NCBI GenBank assembly: GCA_002492725.1
Contig: DLAF01000039.1
Span: 1 to 51,739, forward strand
Direction: 5' to 3'
Source: Lachnospiraceae bacterium UBA7054
GTDB taxonomy: Bacteria; Bacillota; Clostridia; Lachnospirales; Lachnospiraceae
Length of the DNA: 51,739 bases
Below, piece after piece: positions 7,911 to 17,398 of this stretch. Numbering within the stretch: the first letter of the stretch is position 1; each line of letters starts with the position of its first letter. The position numbers and the translations under genes were made by a program. Below the pieces are notes generated by a model. It had not been told where the DNA came from. It saw only the letters and a list, made by a program, of their open reading frames with translations, and did no database searches.

Positions 7911-9023
7911 TTGAGTTTAGCATATGAGCTGCAGTTCTTCGCCAAGGATGGCCCCGGCGGAGAAAAGACAGAGGAACCTACCAGTAAAAAACTGAAAGAT
8001 GCCAGAAATGAAGGACAGGTAGCCAAGAGCAAAGAGGTGACAAACGCCTTTGAGATGCTGGCGGCGTTTCTCCTGCTGCGCTTTTGGGTGGAGTACATGG
8101 GAACCTTCTTTGTGGGGGGGATGCAGGAACTGTATTCTCAGATCCCGGATTACGCAAAGCTTTACGAGGGACATATCCAGACGGCGACCTTTCGTATGCT
8201 CTTTACCAGATCGCTTTCCAGGATATTGATTATAATCCTGCCGTTTTTGATCGTGGGATTTCTGGTAGCCTTTATCACGAATCTTTTGCAGGTGAAGTGG
8301 AAGGTTACCACAAAGCCGCTCAAACCGAAATTCAACAAGCTGAATCCCGTGAACGGATTTAAACGTTTTTTTTCACCGAATTCCCTGGTGGAGCTGATAA
8401 AATCAATTTTAAAGCTGACATTGATTGGCTATGTGGTGTATAATTATCTGAAAAAGAATATACCGCCGATTTATCTGCTTTACGATATTTCTTTAAATCA
8501 GGGGATCGTTCAGGTTGGATTGCTGGTGATCAATCTGGGAATCCGGATCGCGCTGTTTTATATGCTGATTGCGGTGGCTGACTTTGTCTATCAAAAGGTC
8601 AAGTTTAAAAAAGACATGAAGATGACCAAACAGGAGGTCAAGGACGAGTATAAGAACCAGGAGGGAGATCCGCAGATTAAGGGAAAACAGCGCCAGAGGA
8701 TGATGGAAGCTTCCAGACGCCGCATGATGCAGCAGCTTCCGGAGGCGGACGTGGTCATCACGAACCCGACCCACTTTGCGGTTGCGATCAAATATGAACC
8801 CGAGGTTTACGACGCTCCCTATGTAGTGGCGAAGGGGGCCGATTATCTGGCACAGAAGATCAAGGATGTGGCGAAGGAGAATCACATCGAGATCGTAGAA
8901 AATAAGCCGTTGGCCAGAATGCTCTACGCGAATGTGGAAGTGGGTAATGTGGTACCGCCGGAACTCTATCAGGCGGTGGCGGAGGTACTGGCTTTCGTCT
9001 ATCACTTGCAGGGTAAAGTATAA
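7911..9023 (+). CDS. flhB: Flagellar export switch protein FlhB
   Basis: A 370-residue FlhB, which switches export from rod/hook to filament substrates after self-cleavage. The N-terminal LQFFA and EKTEEPTSKKLKDAR are family signatures. Four membrane helices span about 40-215. The cleavage site Asn285-Pro286-Thr287-His288 is intact in VVITNPTHFAVAI. The start is TTG 7911, the only in-frame start that includes the LQFFA segment, with GAGG about 7 nt upstream. The leader before it is repeat DNA shared in part with the ispG leader. Confidence 0.95.
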   Translation: MSLAYELQFFAKDGPGGEKTEEPTSKKLKDARNEGQVAKSKEVTNAFEMLAAFLLLRFWVEYMGTFFVGGMQELYSQIPDYAKLYEGHIQTATFRMLFTRSLSRILIIILPFLIVGFLVAFITNLLQVKWKVTTKPLKPKFNKLNPVNGFKRFFSPNSLVELIKSILKLTLIGYVVYNYLKKNIPPIYLLYDISLNQGIVQVGLLVINLGIRIALFYMLIAVADFVYQKVKFKKDMKMTKQEVKDEYKNQEGDPQIKGKQRQRMMEASRRRMMQQLPEADVVITNPTHFAVAIKYEPEVYDAPYVVAKGADYLAQKIKDVAKENHIEIVENKPLARMLYANVEVGNVVPPELYQAVAEVLAFVYHLQGKV

Positions 9024-9025
9024 AA

Positions 9026-9052
9026 TGCGAAGCTTTTGAGTCTGCTTATGTG
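9026..9052. repeat. Copy of dispersed repeat between flhB and flhA
   Basis: The stretch gagtctgcttatgtgc (9037-9052) with aagctttt just before it matches the repeat upstream of flbD (ctcgagtctgcttatacgca) at most positions. It sits directly after the flhB stop and before the flhA ribosome binding site. Confidence 0.6.
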
Positions 9053-9085
9053 CAATCAAGAAATTTTGGAAGGAGGTGAACCGCG

Positions 9086-11128
9086 ATGCAGAAACTGAAG
9101 ATAGGAGACGTTTTCGTGACACTGTATGTGTTGGCGGCGTTTATCATGCTGATCGTCCCAATCAGTACGGGACTTTTGGATGTGCTTTTAGCCTGCAATA
9201 TCGCGCTCGCCTTTACCATTATGTTTGGCTGTATGTTTGCCAACGAAGTGTTGCAGATGTCCTTTTATCCGACGGTCCTGCTGTTCACGACGATATTCAG
9301 GATTGCCTTGAACGTTTCCTCTACCAGACTGATTCTTTCTAAGGGTGATGCCGGCAACGTGGTGCAGACCTTCGGTCAGTATGTGGGCGGCGGCAATCTG
9401 GTCATTGGCGTTCTGGTGTTTATCATCTTAATTATTGTGCAGTTTATGATTATTAACAAAGGTTCCGAGCGTGTAGCTGAGGTGACGGCGAGATTTACCC
9501 TGGACGCGATGCCCGGTAAACAGATGGCCATCGACGCCGATTTAAATACCGGCGCCATCACGGACGAGGAGGCAAAGCAGCGCAGGGATAAGATTCAGGA
9601 GGAATCCACGTTTTTCGGTTCCATGGACGGTGCCGTGAAGTATGTCAAGGGAGACGCAACGGCAGGCCTGATCATCACCTTTATCAACATCGTGGGCGGT
9701 ATCGCTTTCGGTGTATTGCAGCAGGGACTTGAGATCACGGAGGCGCTCAGCAAATATACGATCCTCACGATCGGCGACGGTCTGGTAAGCCAGATCCCGT
9801 CCCTTCTGATCTCTCTGGCGACCGGTATTCTGGTGACGAAGGGTTCCAAGGAAGCAGATTTCGGCACGGTGCTGATCAGCCAGCTCTTTGGAGTGCCTAA
9901 AGTATTGTATCTGGTAGGTGCGGTTCTCGCTTTTCTGGGCATTGTAACGCCCCTGAACCCCGTAGTCTTCGTGGGGCTGGGACTGATCTTTATCGTGGTC
10001 GGCAGAGTGATGGCCGGTACAATCGAGACAGCGGAGATCGAGCACGAGGCGGACGAGGAGGAGGCGGCTGCGGAGGAGATCAGGCAGCCGGAGAACGTGA
10101 CATCCCTCTTGCAGGTAGATCCCATCGAGCTGGAGTTCGGTTACGGGATTATCCCGCTCGCTGATGTGAATCAGGGCGGTGACCTCTTAGACCGCGTGGT
10201 CATGATCAGAAGGCAGATCGCGTTGGAACTTGGTACCGTGGTGCCGATCATTCGTCTGCGGGACAACATACAGTTAAATCCGAATCAGTATATTATTAAG
10301 ATAAAGGGTGTGCAGGTCAGCGAGGGCGAAATCCTCTTTGACCACTACATGGCCATGAACCCGGGCTATGTGGAGGAGGAAATCACGGGTATCCCTACCT
10401 TTGAGCCGTCCTTCCATCTGCCGGCCATCTGGATCACGGAAGGGCAGAGGGAGCGCGCGGAGAGCATGGGCTACACGGTTGTGGATCCGCCGTCCATTAT
10501 TGCGACACACTTGACGGAGATCATCAGGCAGTACATATCGGAGCTTCTTACGAGGCAGGATGTACAGAGCCTTGTGGACAATTTGAAGGAGACGAACCCT
10601 TCGCTCGTGGAGGAGCTGGTGCCCAAGCTTCTGGGACTCGGAGAGATCCAGAAGGTGCTGCAGAATCTCTTAAAGGAGGGCATATCCATCAGGGATCTGC
10701 TGACAATCTTCGAGACCCTGGCGGACTATGCGACTACCACCAGGGATACGGATATCCTGACGGAGTATGTCAGACAGAGCTTAAAGCGTGCGATTTCCGG
10801 CAAATTCTTCCCGGCGAACGAGACTTCAAGCGTGGTGACGCTCGATCCGAAGCTGGAACAGGAGATCATGGCAAGTGTCAAACAGACGGAGCAGGGGGCA
10901 TACCTGACGTTAGATCCTGCCAAGACCAAGGAAATCATGGCAAGTGTCGGCACAGAGGTCAAGAAGCTCGAGGATCTTGGCAAGATGCCCATCGTTATTA
11001 CTTCGCCTATTGTCAGAGCATACTTTAAAAAGCTGACGGAGGACTATTACAGGGATTTGGTGGTTGTGTCTTACAACGAGGTGGACTCCAATATTGAATT
11101 ACAGTCTGTTGGGATGGTGACAGCATAA
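9086..11128 (+). CDS. flhA: Flagellar export component FlhA
   Basis: A 680-residue FlhA, the large export-gate protein that uses the proton motive force and docks substrate-chaperone complexes. About eight membrane helices occupy residues 10-315, with the FHIPEP-family signature STRLILSKGDAGNVVQTFG near residue 75. An acidic linker (EHEADEEEAAAEE) leads to the C-terminal cytoplasmic domain (about 345-680). The length is normal. The ATG is preceded by AAGGAGGTGAACCGCG, one of the best ribosome binding sites in the cluster. The stop overlaps flhF by 1 nt. Confidence 0.97.
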   Translation: MQKLKIGDVFVTLYVLAAFIMLIVPISTGLLDVLLACNIALAFTIMFGCMFANEVLQMSFYPTVLLFTTIFRIALNVSSTRLILSKGDAGNVVQTFGQYVGGGNLVIGVLVFIILIIVQFMIINKGSERVAEVTARFTLDAMPGKQMAIDADLNTGAITDEEAKQRRDKIQEESTFFGSMDGAVKYVKGDATAGLIITFINIVGGIAFGVLQQGLEITEALSKYTILTIGDGLVSQIPSLLISLATGILVTKGSKEADFGTVLISQLFGVPKVLYLVGAVLAFLGIVTPLNPVVFVGLGLIFIVVGRVMAGTIETAEIEHEADEEEAAAEEIRQPENVTSLLQVDPIELEFGYGIIPLADVNQGGDLLDRVVMIRRQIALELGTVVPIIRLRDNIQLNPNQYIIKIKGVQVSEGEILFDHYMAMNPGYVEEEITGIPTFEPSFHLPAIWITEGQRERAESMGYTVVDPPSIIATHLTEIIRQYISELLTRQDVQSLVDNLKETNPSLVEELVPKLLGLGEIQKVLQNLLKEGISIRDLLTIFETLADYATTTRDTDILTEYVRQSLKRAISGKFFPANETSSVVTLDPKLEQEIMASVKQTEQGAYLTLDPAKTKEIMASVGTEVKKLEDLGKMPIVITSPIVRAYFKKLTEDYYRDLVVVSYNEVDSNIELQSVGMVTA

Positions 11129-12327
11129 TGATAATCAAGAAGTTTATTGCGAAAACAGAACAGGAAGCGATCGAGAACGCCAGAAAGGAATTGGGGGAAG
11201 GCGTTGTCGTCATGAATGTAAAGCCCGTAAAAAGCAAGGGCCTTTTCGCATTTTTAAAGACGCCGATGGTGGAGGTCACGGTGGCCTTGGAGGAGGAGAG
11301 CGAAAAGTATTCGGCGGCAGTTTCCGCAATCAATAATGTAATCGCCTCCAGCCAAAATACACCCGTTATGGAAACACCTGTTACGGAAAAGCCTGAGAAG
11401 CGGGACACCAACAGCGCTATCGAGGAAAAGCTGGACAGCCTGCAGTCCCTTTTGGAGCAGCAGTTACAAAAGCCGGGAGAGGAAAAGGAAGAGAAGGCGG
11501 AGGAGGCTGCACAGCCCAAGGAAGAGACTGAGACAGACAAATTCATGCGTCTGCTCCATGATACCATGCTGGAGAATGAAGTGGATGAGAAGTATGCGCA
11601 GGAGATCATCGACGAGATCGAGCTGATCAATAAGCCCAATATTCCCTTTGACTATGCGCTTGCGAATATCTATCAGAAGATGATTTTAAAATTTGGAAAG
11701 CCGAGCGGCATCGAACCTGCTGCAAACGGTATTAAGCTGGTCTTCTTCATCGGTCCGACAGGCGTCGGAAAGACGACCACCATCGCAAAGATCGCCTCTA
11801 AGTTTCGGGTGGATGAAAAAAAGAAAGTGGCGCTCCTTACGGCGGATACTTATCGGATCGCCGCAGCGGAGCAGCTGCGTACCTATGCCAATATCCTGGA
11901 GGTGCCGTTCCGCGTGATCTATACGGTGGAAGAGATCGCGAAAGCGTTGGAGGATTTCAGGGATTACGATTATATCATGATCGATACGGCGGGACATTCC
12001 CACCAGAACAATACGCAGAAAGATAACATGTGTAATATCATACATTCCGTTGATGATAAGGTTGAAAAGGAAGTGCATCTGGTCTTAAGCGCCACCACCA
12101 AATATCGGGATCTGATCAGCATAGCGGATTCCTATAAGGAGATGGCGGATTACAAGCTGATCTTTACGAAATTGGACGAGACGACAACGCTGGGAAATCT
12201 CCTGAATCTTCGGCTCTACACGGGGGCGTCACTGTCCTATGTGACTTACGGACAGAATGTTCCGGACGACATTGAAGACTTTAATCCGCAAAAGACAGTC
12301 AAGAGACTGCTTGGAGGAAAGAGCTGA
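11128..12327 (+). CDS. flhF: Flagellar SRP-type GTPase FlhF
   Basis: A 399-residue FlhF, an SRP-family GTPase that sets flagellar position and number. The N-terminal B domain starts MIIKKFIAKTEQEAIENARK and continues into a Glu/Lys-rich linker. The NG domain follows, with the P-loop GPTGVGKTTT, the DTAGHS G3 region and TKLDET as G4. The GTPase has the normal SRP order. It overlaps flhA by 1 nt and is followed by its regulator flhG. Confidence 0.95.
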   Translation: MIIKKFIAKTEQEAIENARKELGEGVVVMNVKPVKSKGLFAFLKTPMVEVTVALEEESEKYSAAVSAINNVIASSQNTPVMETPVTEKPEKRDTNSAIEEKLDSLQSLLEQQLQKPGEEKEEKAEEAAQPKEETETDKFMRLLHDTMLENEVDEKYAQEIIDEIELINKPNIPFDYALANIYQKMILKFGKPSGIEPAANGIKLVFFIGPTGVGKTTTIAKIASKFRVDEKKKVALLTADTYRIAAAEQLRTYANILEVPFRVIYTVEEIAKALEDFRDYDYIMIDTAGHSHQNNTQKDNMCNIIHSVDDKVEKEVHLVLSATTKYRDLISIADSYKEMADYKLIFTKLDETTTLGNLLNLRLYTGASLSYVTYGQNVPDDIEDFNPQKTVKRLLGGKS

Positions 12328-12369
12328 CCGGACAAAAGAATCGGAGGAAAGACTAAGGAGGAAGCCCGG

Positions 12370-13245
12370 ATGGATCAGGCTGAACAACTGAGAAGGATAA
12401 TAAAGGGCAGCGCTCCGCCGAAACGTCCTCTGGCCAGGGTCATTACGGTGACCAGCGGGAAGGGAGGCGTGGGAAAGTCCAATACGGCGATCAATCTTGC
12501 CATACAGTTTCGAAAGATGGAGCAGAAAGTCATTATTTTGGATGCGGATTTTGGGCTTGCCAATATAGAGATCATGTTTGGTGCGGTGCCGAAACATAAC
12601 TTGTGTGATTTTATTTATCAGGGAAAGAGTATTAAGGATATCATAACCTGGGGGCCAATGGAGGTTGGCTTTATCTCAGGTGGTTCCGGGATTGCCGGCA
12701 TGTCGAATCTGGATAAAGATCATCTGAGTACGATCATCGGGGATCTGGCAGAACTTGACGAGATGGCGGATACCATCATTGTGGATACCGGAGCGGGTAT
12801 TGCCGATGCCGTGCTGGAGTTTTTGGTGGCAAGCGGTGAGATTCTGCTGGTGACCACGCCGGAACCGACGTCAATCACAGATTCCTACTCCCTCTTGAAA
12901 GCTTTAAGCCGACATCCGCGGTATTCTCCGGAGACGACGCAGATCAGGGTGTTGGCCAACAAGGTGACAGGGGAAAACGAGGCACAGGCACTTTATATGA
13001 AGCTGCAGACGGTGGTGGAACGTTATCTGAAGGTGCCGATTTCCTATCTGGGCATGATTCCGCAGGATCCGCAGCTTGCCAGGGCAGTGATGCAGCAGAT
13101 GCCGGTGTCTTTGGAGAATCCAAAAGCGCGTTCGGCCATGGCTTACGAGGCGGTGGCGGCGAAGCTGATGAATCGGGAAGTCGATCAGAATGTAAAAAGA
13201 CGTGGGATGGCGGCATTTTTTTCCCACATTATTTCCAGAAGATAA
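12370..13245 (+). CDS. flhG: Flagellar number regulator FlhG (MinD-like ATPase)
   Basis: A 291-residue MinD/ParA-type ATPase. The deviant Walker A SGKGGVGKSN is at about 29-38, switch I is in ILDADFGLAN, and switch II lies around VDTGAGI. The N terminus has DQAEQLR (residues 2-8), matching the DQAxxLR motif by which FlhG stimulates the FlhF GTPase. It controls flagellar number and placement. The ATG is preceded by AAGGAGGAAGCCCGG, with flhF 42 nt upstream. Confidence 0.94.
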   Translation: MDQAEQLRRIIKGSAPPKRPLARVITVTSGKGGVGKSNTAINLAIQFRKMEQKVIILDADFGLANIEIMFGAVPKHNLCDFIYQGKSIKDIITWGPMEVGFISGGSGIAGMSNLDKDHLSTIIGDLAELDEMADTIIVDTGAGIADAVLEFLVASGEILLVTTPEPTSITDSYSLLKALSRHPRYSPETTQIRVLANKVTGENEAQALYMKLQTVVERYLKVPISYLGMIPQDPQLARAVMQQMPVSLENPKARSAMAYEAVAAKLMNREVDQNVKRRGMAAFFSHIISRR

Positions 13246-13286
13246 ATCTTGGCGGGAGCGGCCGCGGGATGGCCGGGAGGTAAGGT

Positions 13287-14009
13287 ATGGCGGAATTATT
13301 GTCTAAATATGTGGTGCCGGGCGGCGAGGTGGAACTGCGTGCCATCGAAAGAGGCTTCGGGGCCGGGCCGGGGAGCGAAAAAGAGAAACTGCCCCATCGC
13401 AGCCATGTACTGAAGGTGCTCACCGAAGATCGGGTGGAGATTACCATGCCGATTGAGGACGGAAAACTGATTCTTCTTCCGGTGGACGGCGAGTACGATA
13501 TGTATTTTTATGGTGATAACGTGGTTTACCAGTGTAATGCCAGAGTGGTGGACCGCTATCGGTTTAACGGGCAGTATGTGCTGGTGATGGATCTGACCAG
13601 TAATCTGCGGAATTATCAGAGGAGAGAGTATTATCGTTTCAGCTGTGCGTTGGAGATGGATTCCAGGCAGCTTGCCGAGGAGGAGGAGATTGCGGACGCG
13701 GCACAGGAAGAACTTCTGCCTTCCCTTCCGCTAAAGAGCAGCGTGATCGTGGATATCAGCGGCGGCGGCCTGCGGTTTGTAGCTTATTACGCTTATGAGG
13801 TGAACAGCCTGATTCTGTGTAAGTATCATCTGCAGCTGGAAGGAAGAGAAAAGGAATACCGGCTGGTGGGCAAAGTCCTGGCGGTGAACGAGCTGGAGCA
13901 TCGGCCCGGCGTTTTCGATCATCGCGTGCAGTATGTCAATGTAGATCCGCAGGAGCGGGAAGAAATCATACAATATATTTTTGATGAGGCCAGAAAAGTA
14001 CATAAATAA
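13287..14009 (+). CDS. PilZ-domain c-di-GMP receptor, YcgR/MotI type
   Basis: A 240-residue protein with an N-terminal YcgR-like beta domain (about 1-105) and a C-terminal PilZ domain. The c-di-GMP-binding residues are intact: RREYYR (Arg113...Arg117, the RxxxR motif) and DISGGG (Asp156-x-Ser158-x-x-Gly161). Such proteins act as a brake on MotA or the switch when c-di-GMP is high (YcgR in Escherichia, MotI/DgrA in Bacillus). Bacillus encodes this gene elsewhere; here it sits between flhG and cheB inside the operon, tying motor output to c-di-GMP. The ATG has GGGAGGTAAGGT before it. Confidence 0.9.
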   Translation: MAELLSKYVVPGGEVELRAIERGFGAGPGSEKEKLPHRSHVLKVLTEDRVEITMPIEDGKLILLPVDGEYDMYFYGDNVVYQCNARVVDRYRFNGQYVLVMDLTSNLRNYQRREYYRFSCALEMDSRQLAEEEEIADAAQEELLPSLPLKSSVIVDISGGGLRFVAYYAYEVNSLILCKYHLQLEGREKEYRLVGKVLAVNELEHRPGVFDHRVQYVNVDPQEREEIIQYIFDEARKVHK

Positions 14010-14092
14010 CAGGAAATCGAACCGGAAACAGGATAACAAACAGCAGGCAGAGCAAATGGCTGCAGAACGTGGAGGAGGTGCAGGCGAAACAA

Positions 14093-15223
14093 ATGAAAAA
14101 TATATTACTTGTTGACGACTCTGCACTCATGAGAAGAGTACTCTGTGATATAATAGAATCTGACAAACGATTCCATGTACAGGACCGTGCGGTAAACGGT
14201 CTGGATGCATTGAATCTGCTCAGCAGAAAAACCTATGATGCGGTTGTTTTGGATGTCAATATGCCGCAGATGAATGGCCTGGAGCTTTTGAAGCAGCTGC
14301 AAAAGAGAGGCATTCAGGCAAAGATCATCATGGCAAGTACCGACACCAGGGACGGCGCAAAGGTCACACTGGATGCACTGGAGCTGGGAGCTCTTGATTT
14401 CATCCATAAACCGAACAACGCCTTGGATTGCAGAGACAGAAATTTTGGCGAAGAACTTCTGCGGATTTTGACGGCAGTCACGGAGATGGATGTGCCTAAG
14501 CCTGTTGCAATCGGAAGCCCGGTGGCGCCTGCAGGCAGAATCGGCCCGGTGGGGATCGGCCAGGCGGTGACGGAAAGGAAGCTGCCGACAGCTTCGGCAT
14601 CTGTGCCCGCTGTGTCATCCGGCAAGGCGGTTTACGAAGCAGGCAGTCAGATCGTGGCTATTGCCAGTTCCACAGGCGGACCGAAGGCCCTGCAGGCAGT
14701 CATTCCGAAATTGCCGGCGAACCTGAAGGCGCCGGTCGTGGTGGTGCAGCATATGCCGCCCGGATTTACGGCTTCCCTGGCAGAGCGCTTAAACTCCTTA
14801 AGCATGCTCAATGTGAAGGAGGCGGCGGAGGGAGATGTACTGTTACCCGGAAATGTCTACATTGCCATGGGAGGAAAACACTTAAACATCCTGCAGGCTT
14901 TGCCGGGAAAGTACACGATCCACTATTCGGACGAACCGACGAGAGAGGGCGTGAAACCCTGTGCGAACTACATGTACGAATCCCTGATGGACAGCAAATT
15001 CGACAGGGTGTTGTGCGTAGTTATGACGGGGATGGGTGCGGACGGTACGCAGGGGATCCAGAATTTGGCGCTGAAGAAAAAAGTTCATGTGATCGTACAG
15101 GAAGCGAGCACGTGTGCAGTGTATGGGATGCCAAAGAGCGCCGTGAACGCAGGACTGGCAGATCAGACAGTGCCACTTGAGCAGATTGCACAGGAAATCA
15201 TAACAAACGTGGGGGTAAAATAA
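14093..15223 (+). CDS. cheB: Chemotaxis protein-glutamate methylesterase CheB
   Basis: A 376-residue CheB that removes methyl groups (and deamidates glutamines) on chemoreceptors. The receiver domain has Asp8/Asp9 and phosphosite Asp54. A linker rich in Ala, Pro and Val (about 140-180) leads to the esterase domain. Catalytic Ser193 lies in SSTGGP, the histidine in QHMPPGF and the aspartate in MTGMGADG. I chose ATG 14093 (MKNILLVDDS), the usual receiver start; a GTG at 14069 would add eight residues. One nucleotide separates it from cheA. The partner methyltransferase CheR is not in the window. Confidence 0.95.
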   Translation: MKNILLVDDSALMRRVLCDIIESDKRFHVQDRAVNGLDALNLLSRKTYDAVVLDVNMPQMNGLELLKQLQKRGIQAKIIMASTDTRDGAKVTLDALELGALDFIHKPNNALDCRDRNFGEELLRILTAVTEMDVPKPVAIGSPVAPAGRIGPVGIGQAVTERKLPTASASVPAVSSGKAVYEAGSQIVAIASSTGGPKALQAVIPKLPANLKAPVVVVQHMPPGFTASLAERLNSLSMLNVKEAAEGDVLLPGNVYIAMGGKHLNILQALPGKYTIHYSDEPTREGVKPCANYMYESLMDSKFDRVLCVVMTGMGADGTQGIQNLALKKKVHVIVQEASTCAVYGMPKSAVNAGLADQTVPLEQIAQEIITNVGVK

Positions 15224-15224
15224 T

Positions 15225-17372
15225 ATGGATGTAAGTCAATATCTCGAGATTTTCCTTGATGAAACCAATGAACATCTCCAAAATCTCAACACGCAGATCC
15301 TCTCTTTGGAGCAGGATCCTGAAAACATGGACACGATCAACGAGATCTTCCGTGCGGCACACTCCTTAAAGGGAATGGCGGGTACCATGGGTTATAAACG
15401 AATGCAGACGCTGACCCATGATATGGAGAACGTTTTTTCCGAGGTGCGTAACGGCAATATCAAGGTGAAGGCGGATATGATCGATGTGCTGTTCCAGTGC
15501 CTTGATGCGTTGGAAGAGTACAATACCAATATCCGTGAGAGTTCTGATGAGGGCACTAACGATAATGGCGCGTTGATTAAACGCCTGAATGATATCATGA
15601 CGGGCGGATCCGGCGCAGAAGAGGCGCCTGCGGCGAAAGAGGAACCGGCAGGGGAGGCAGCTGCGGCGAAGGAAGAGACGGCAGCATCTGCAGGCGGTGG
15701 TTTTCATGGCGTCAAGCTGGATGAAAATCAGCAGAGTGTGTTAAGCGATGCCATCAAGCAGAATAAAAAGGTATACGGCTTGACCGTCAGGGTGCAGGAA
15801 TCTTGTATTCTGAAGGCGGCGAGAGCCTTTCTGGTGTTTAAGGCGATTGAGGAGACCAGTGAGATCATCGTTTCCGATCCCTCCTCTCAGGATATCGAAG
15901 ACGAGAGGTTTGATCAGGAGTTTAACCTGATCATCGTTTCCGAGGCCGATCTGGATGTGGTCGTGACGGCGGCTAAGGGCGTGTCTGAAATCGAAGATGT
16001 CACAGGCAGCGTGCTGAAGTTAGAGGATATCACCGGTGCGGCAACTGCGGAGGAAGAAGCGTCCGGTGCATCGGAGGTTTCCACGGAGGCTCCGGCACAG
16101 CAGGAGGAAGCGCCTGTGGCGAATGAGGCACCTGCCGCGCAGCCTGCAGAGAAGCAGACACAGGCTCCCGCAGCGCAGACGGCACCCGCCGCAAAGAAGA
16201 ATACGGCAAATAAGCCTGTGGTCAACAGGACCGTCAGAGTCGATATCGAGAAGCTGGATACGCTGATGAATCTGGTCAGCGAGCTGATTATTGCAAAGAA
16301 CTCCCTGGTTTCGGCCTCCGCTATGTCAGGAAATTCGAGCCAGGCAGTAAATGAGCAGATTGAGTATCTGGAGAGTGTCACGACCTCCCTCCATGAGTCC
16401 GTCATGAAGGTGAGAATGGTGCCTATTGAGAGCACGGTCAACAAATTCCCCCGCATGGTCCGCGATCTGCAGAAGAAACTGGGCAAGAAGATGGAGCTGT
16501 ACATGAGCGGTGAAGAGACGGAACTTGACCGTACCGTGGTGGATCAGATTGGCGATCCGCTGATGCATCTGCTCAGGAATTCCGCAGACCATGGCCTCGA
16601 GTCAGCTGCGGTGCGTAAGGAAAGAGGGAAGCCGGAGGTCGGATCAATCTTCCTGGATGCTTATCAGGACGGCAACAACGTTGTGATCGAGGTCAGGGAT
16701 GACGGTAACGGTATCGATACGAAGGCAGTAAAAAATAAAGCCATTGAGAGAGGCATCATTACTCCGGAGCAGGGAGAGGCCATGAGCGAGAAGGAGATCA
16801 TTGACCTTCTCTTCAATGCAGGTTTTTCCACGGCCAAGGTGGTATCCGATGTGTCGGGGCGCGGTGTGGGACTCGACGTGGTGAAATCCATGATCGAATC
16901 CTTGAGCGGTGAGGTGGAAGTAAAATCCAGACTCGGCGAGGGAAGTACCTGGACAATCAGACTGCCGCTTACACTGGCGATCATTCAGGCCCTCATGGTG
17001 GAGATTGGCGACGAAAAGTACGCGATTGCATTGGGATCGATCCAGACCATCGAGGATATCCTTCCCAGTGATGTGAATCTGGTGCAGGCGAAAGAAGTGA
17101 TCCAGCTTCGCGATTTGGTGATCCCGTTGATCCGTTTAAATGAGATCCTGGATATTCCCAGCAAAAAGAATCCCGAGGACAATCTGGTGGTTGTGGTGGT
17201 CAAGAAGGGCGACAAACTGGCAGGTCTTGTGGTAGACGAGTTGATCGGGCAGCAGGAAATCGTTATCAAGTCACTTGGCAAATATATCAGCAAGTGTAAG
17301 ATTATCAGCGGTGCGACGGTTCTCGGTGACGGTGAAGTTGCACTGATTCTGGATGCCAACGCACTGCTCTAA
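15225..17372 (+). CDS. cheA: Chemotaxis histidine kinase CheA
   Basis: A 715-residue CheA with the full domain order. The HPt domain has phospho-acceptor His46 in RAAHSLKGMAG, followed by the P2 CheY-binding domain (about 160-260) and an Ala/Pro/Glu linker. The dimerisation domain (about 335-400) precedes the ATPase domain, with its N box at LLRNSADHGLE, G1 at DDGNGID and G2 at GRGVGLD. The CheW-like domain forms the last 135 residues. It passes phosphate to CheY and CheB. The P2 domain is flanked by two long alanine-rich linkers. Confidence 0.97.
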   Translation: MDVSQYLEIFLDETNEHLQNLNTQILSLEQDPENMDTINEIFRAAHSLKGMAGTMGYKRMQTLTHDMENVFSEVRNGNIKVKADMIDVLFQCLDALEEYNTNIRESSDEGTNDNGALIKRLNDIMTGGSGAEEAPAAKEEPAGEAAAAKEETAASAGGGFHGVKLDENQQSVLSDAIKQNKKVYGLTVRVQESCILKAARAFLVFKAIEETSEIIVSDPSSQDIEDERFDQEFNLIIVSEADLDVVVTAAKGVSEIEDVTGSVLKLEDITGAATAEEEASGASEVSTEAPAQQEEAPVANEAPAAQPAEKQTQAPAAQTAPAAKKNTANKPVVNRTVRVDIEKLDTLMNLVSELIIAKNSLVSASAMSGNSSQAVNEQIEYLESVTTSLHESVMKVRMVPIESTVNKFPRMVRDLQKKLGKKMELYMSGEETELDRTVVDQIGDPLMHLLRNSADHGLESAAVRKERGKPEVGSIFLDAYQDGNNVVIEVRDDGNGIDTKAVKNKAIERGIITPEQGEAMSEKEIIDLLFNAGFSTAKVVSDVSGRGVGLDVVKSMIESLSGEVEVKSRLGEGSTWTIRLPLTLAIIQALMVEIGDEKYAIALGSIQTIEDILPSDVNLVQAKEVIQLRDLVIPLIRLNEILDIPSKKNPEDNLVVVVVKKGDKLAGLVVDELIGQQEIVIKSLGKYISKCKIISGATVLGDGEVALILDANALL

Positions 17373-17398
17373 AACAGGCCATAAAGGAGGGAAAAAAC

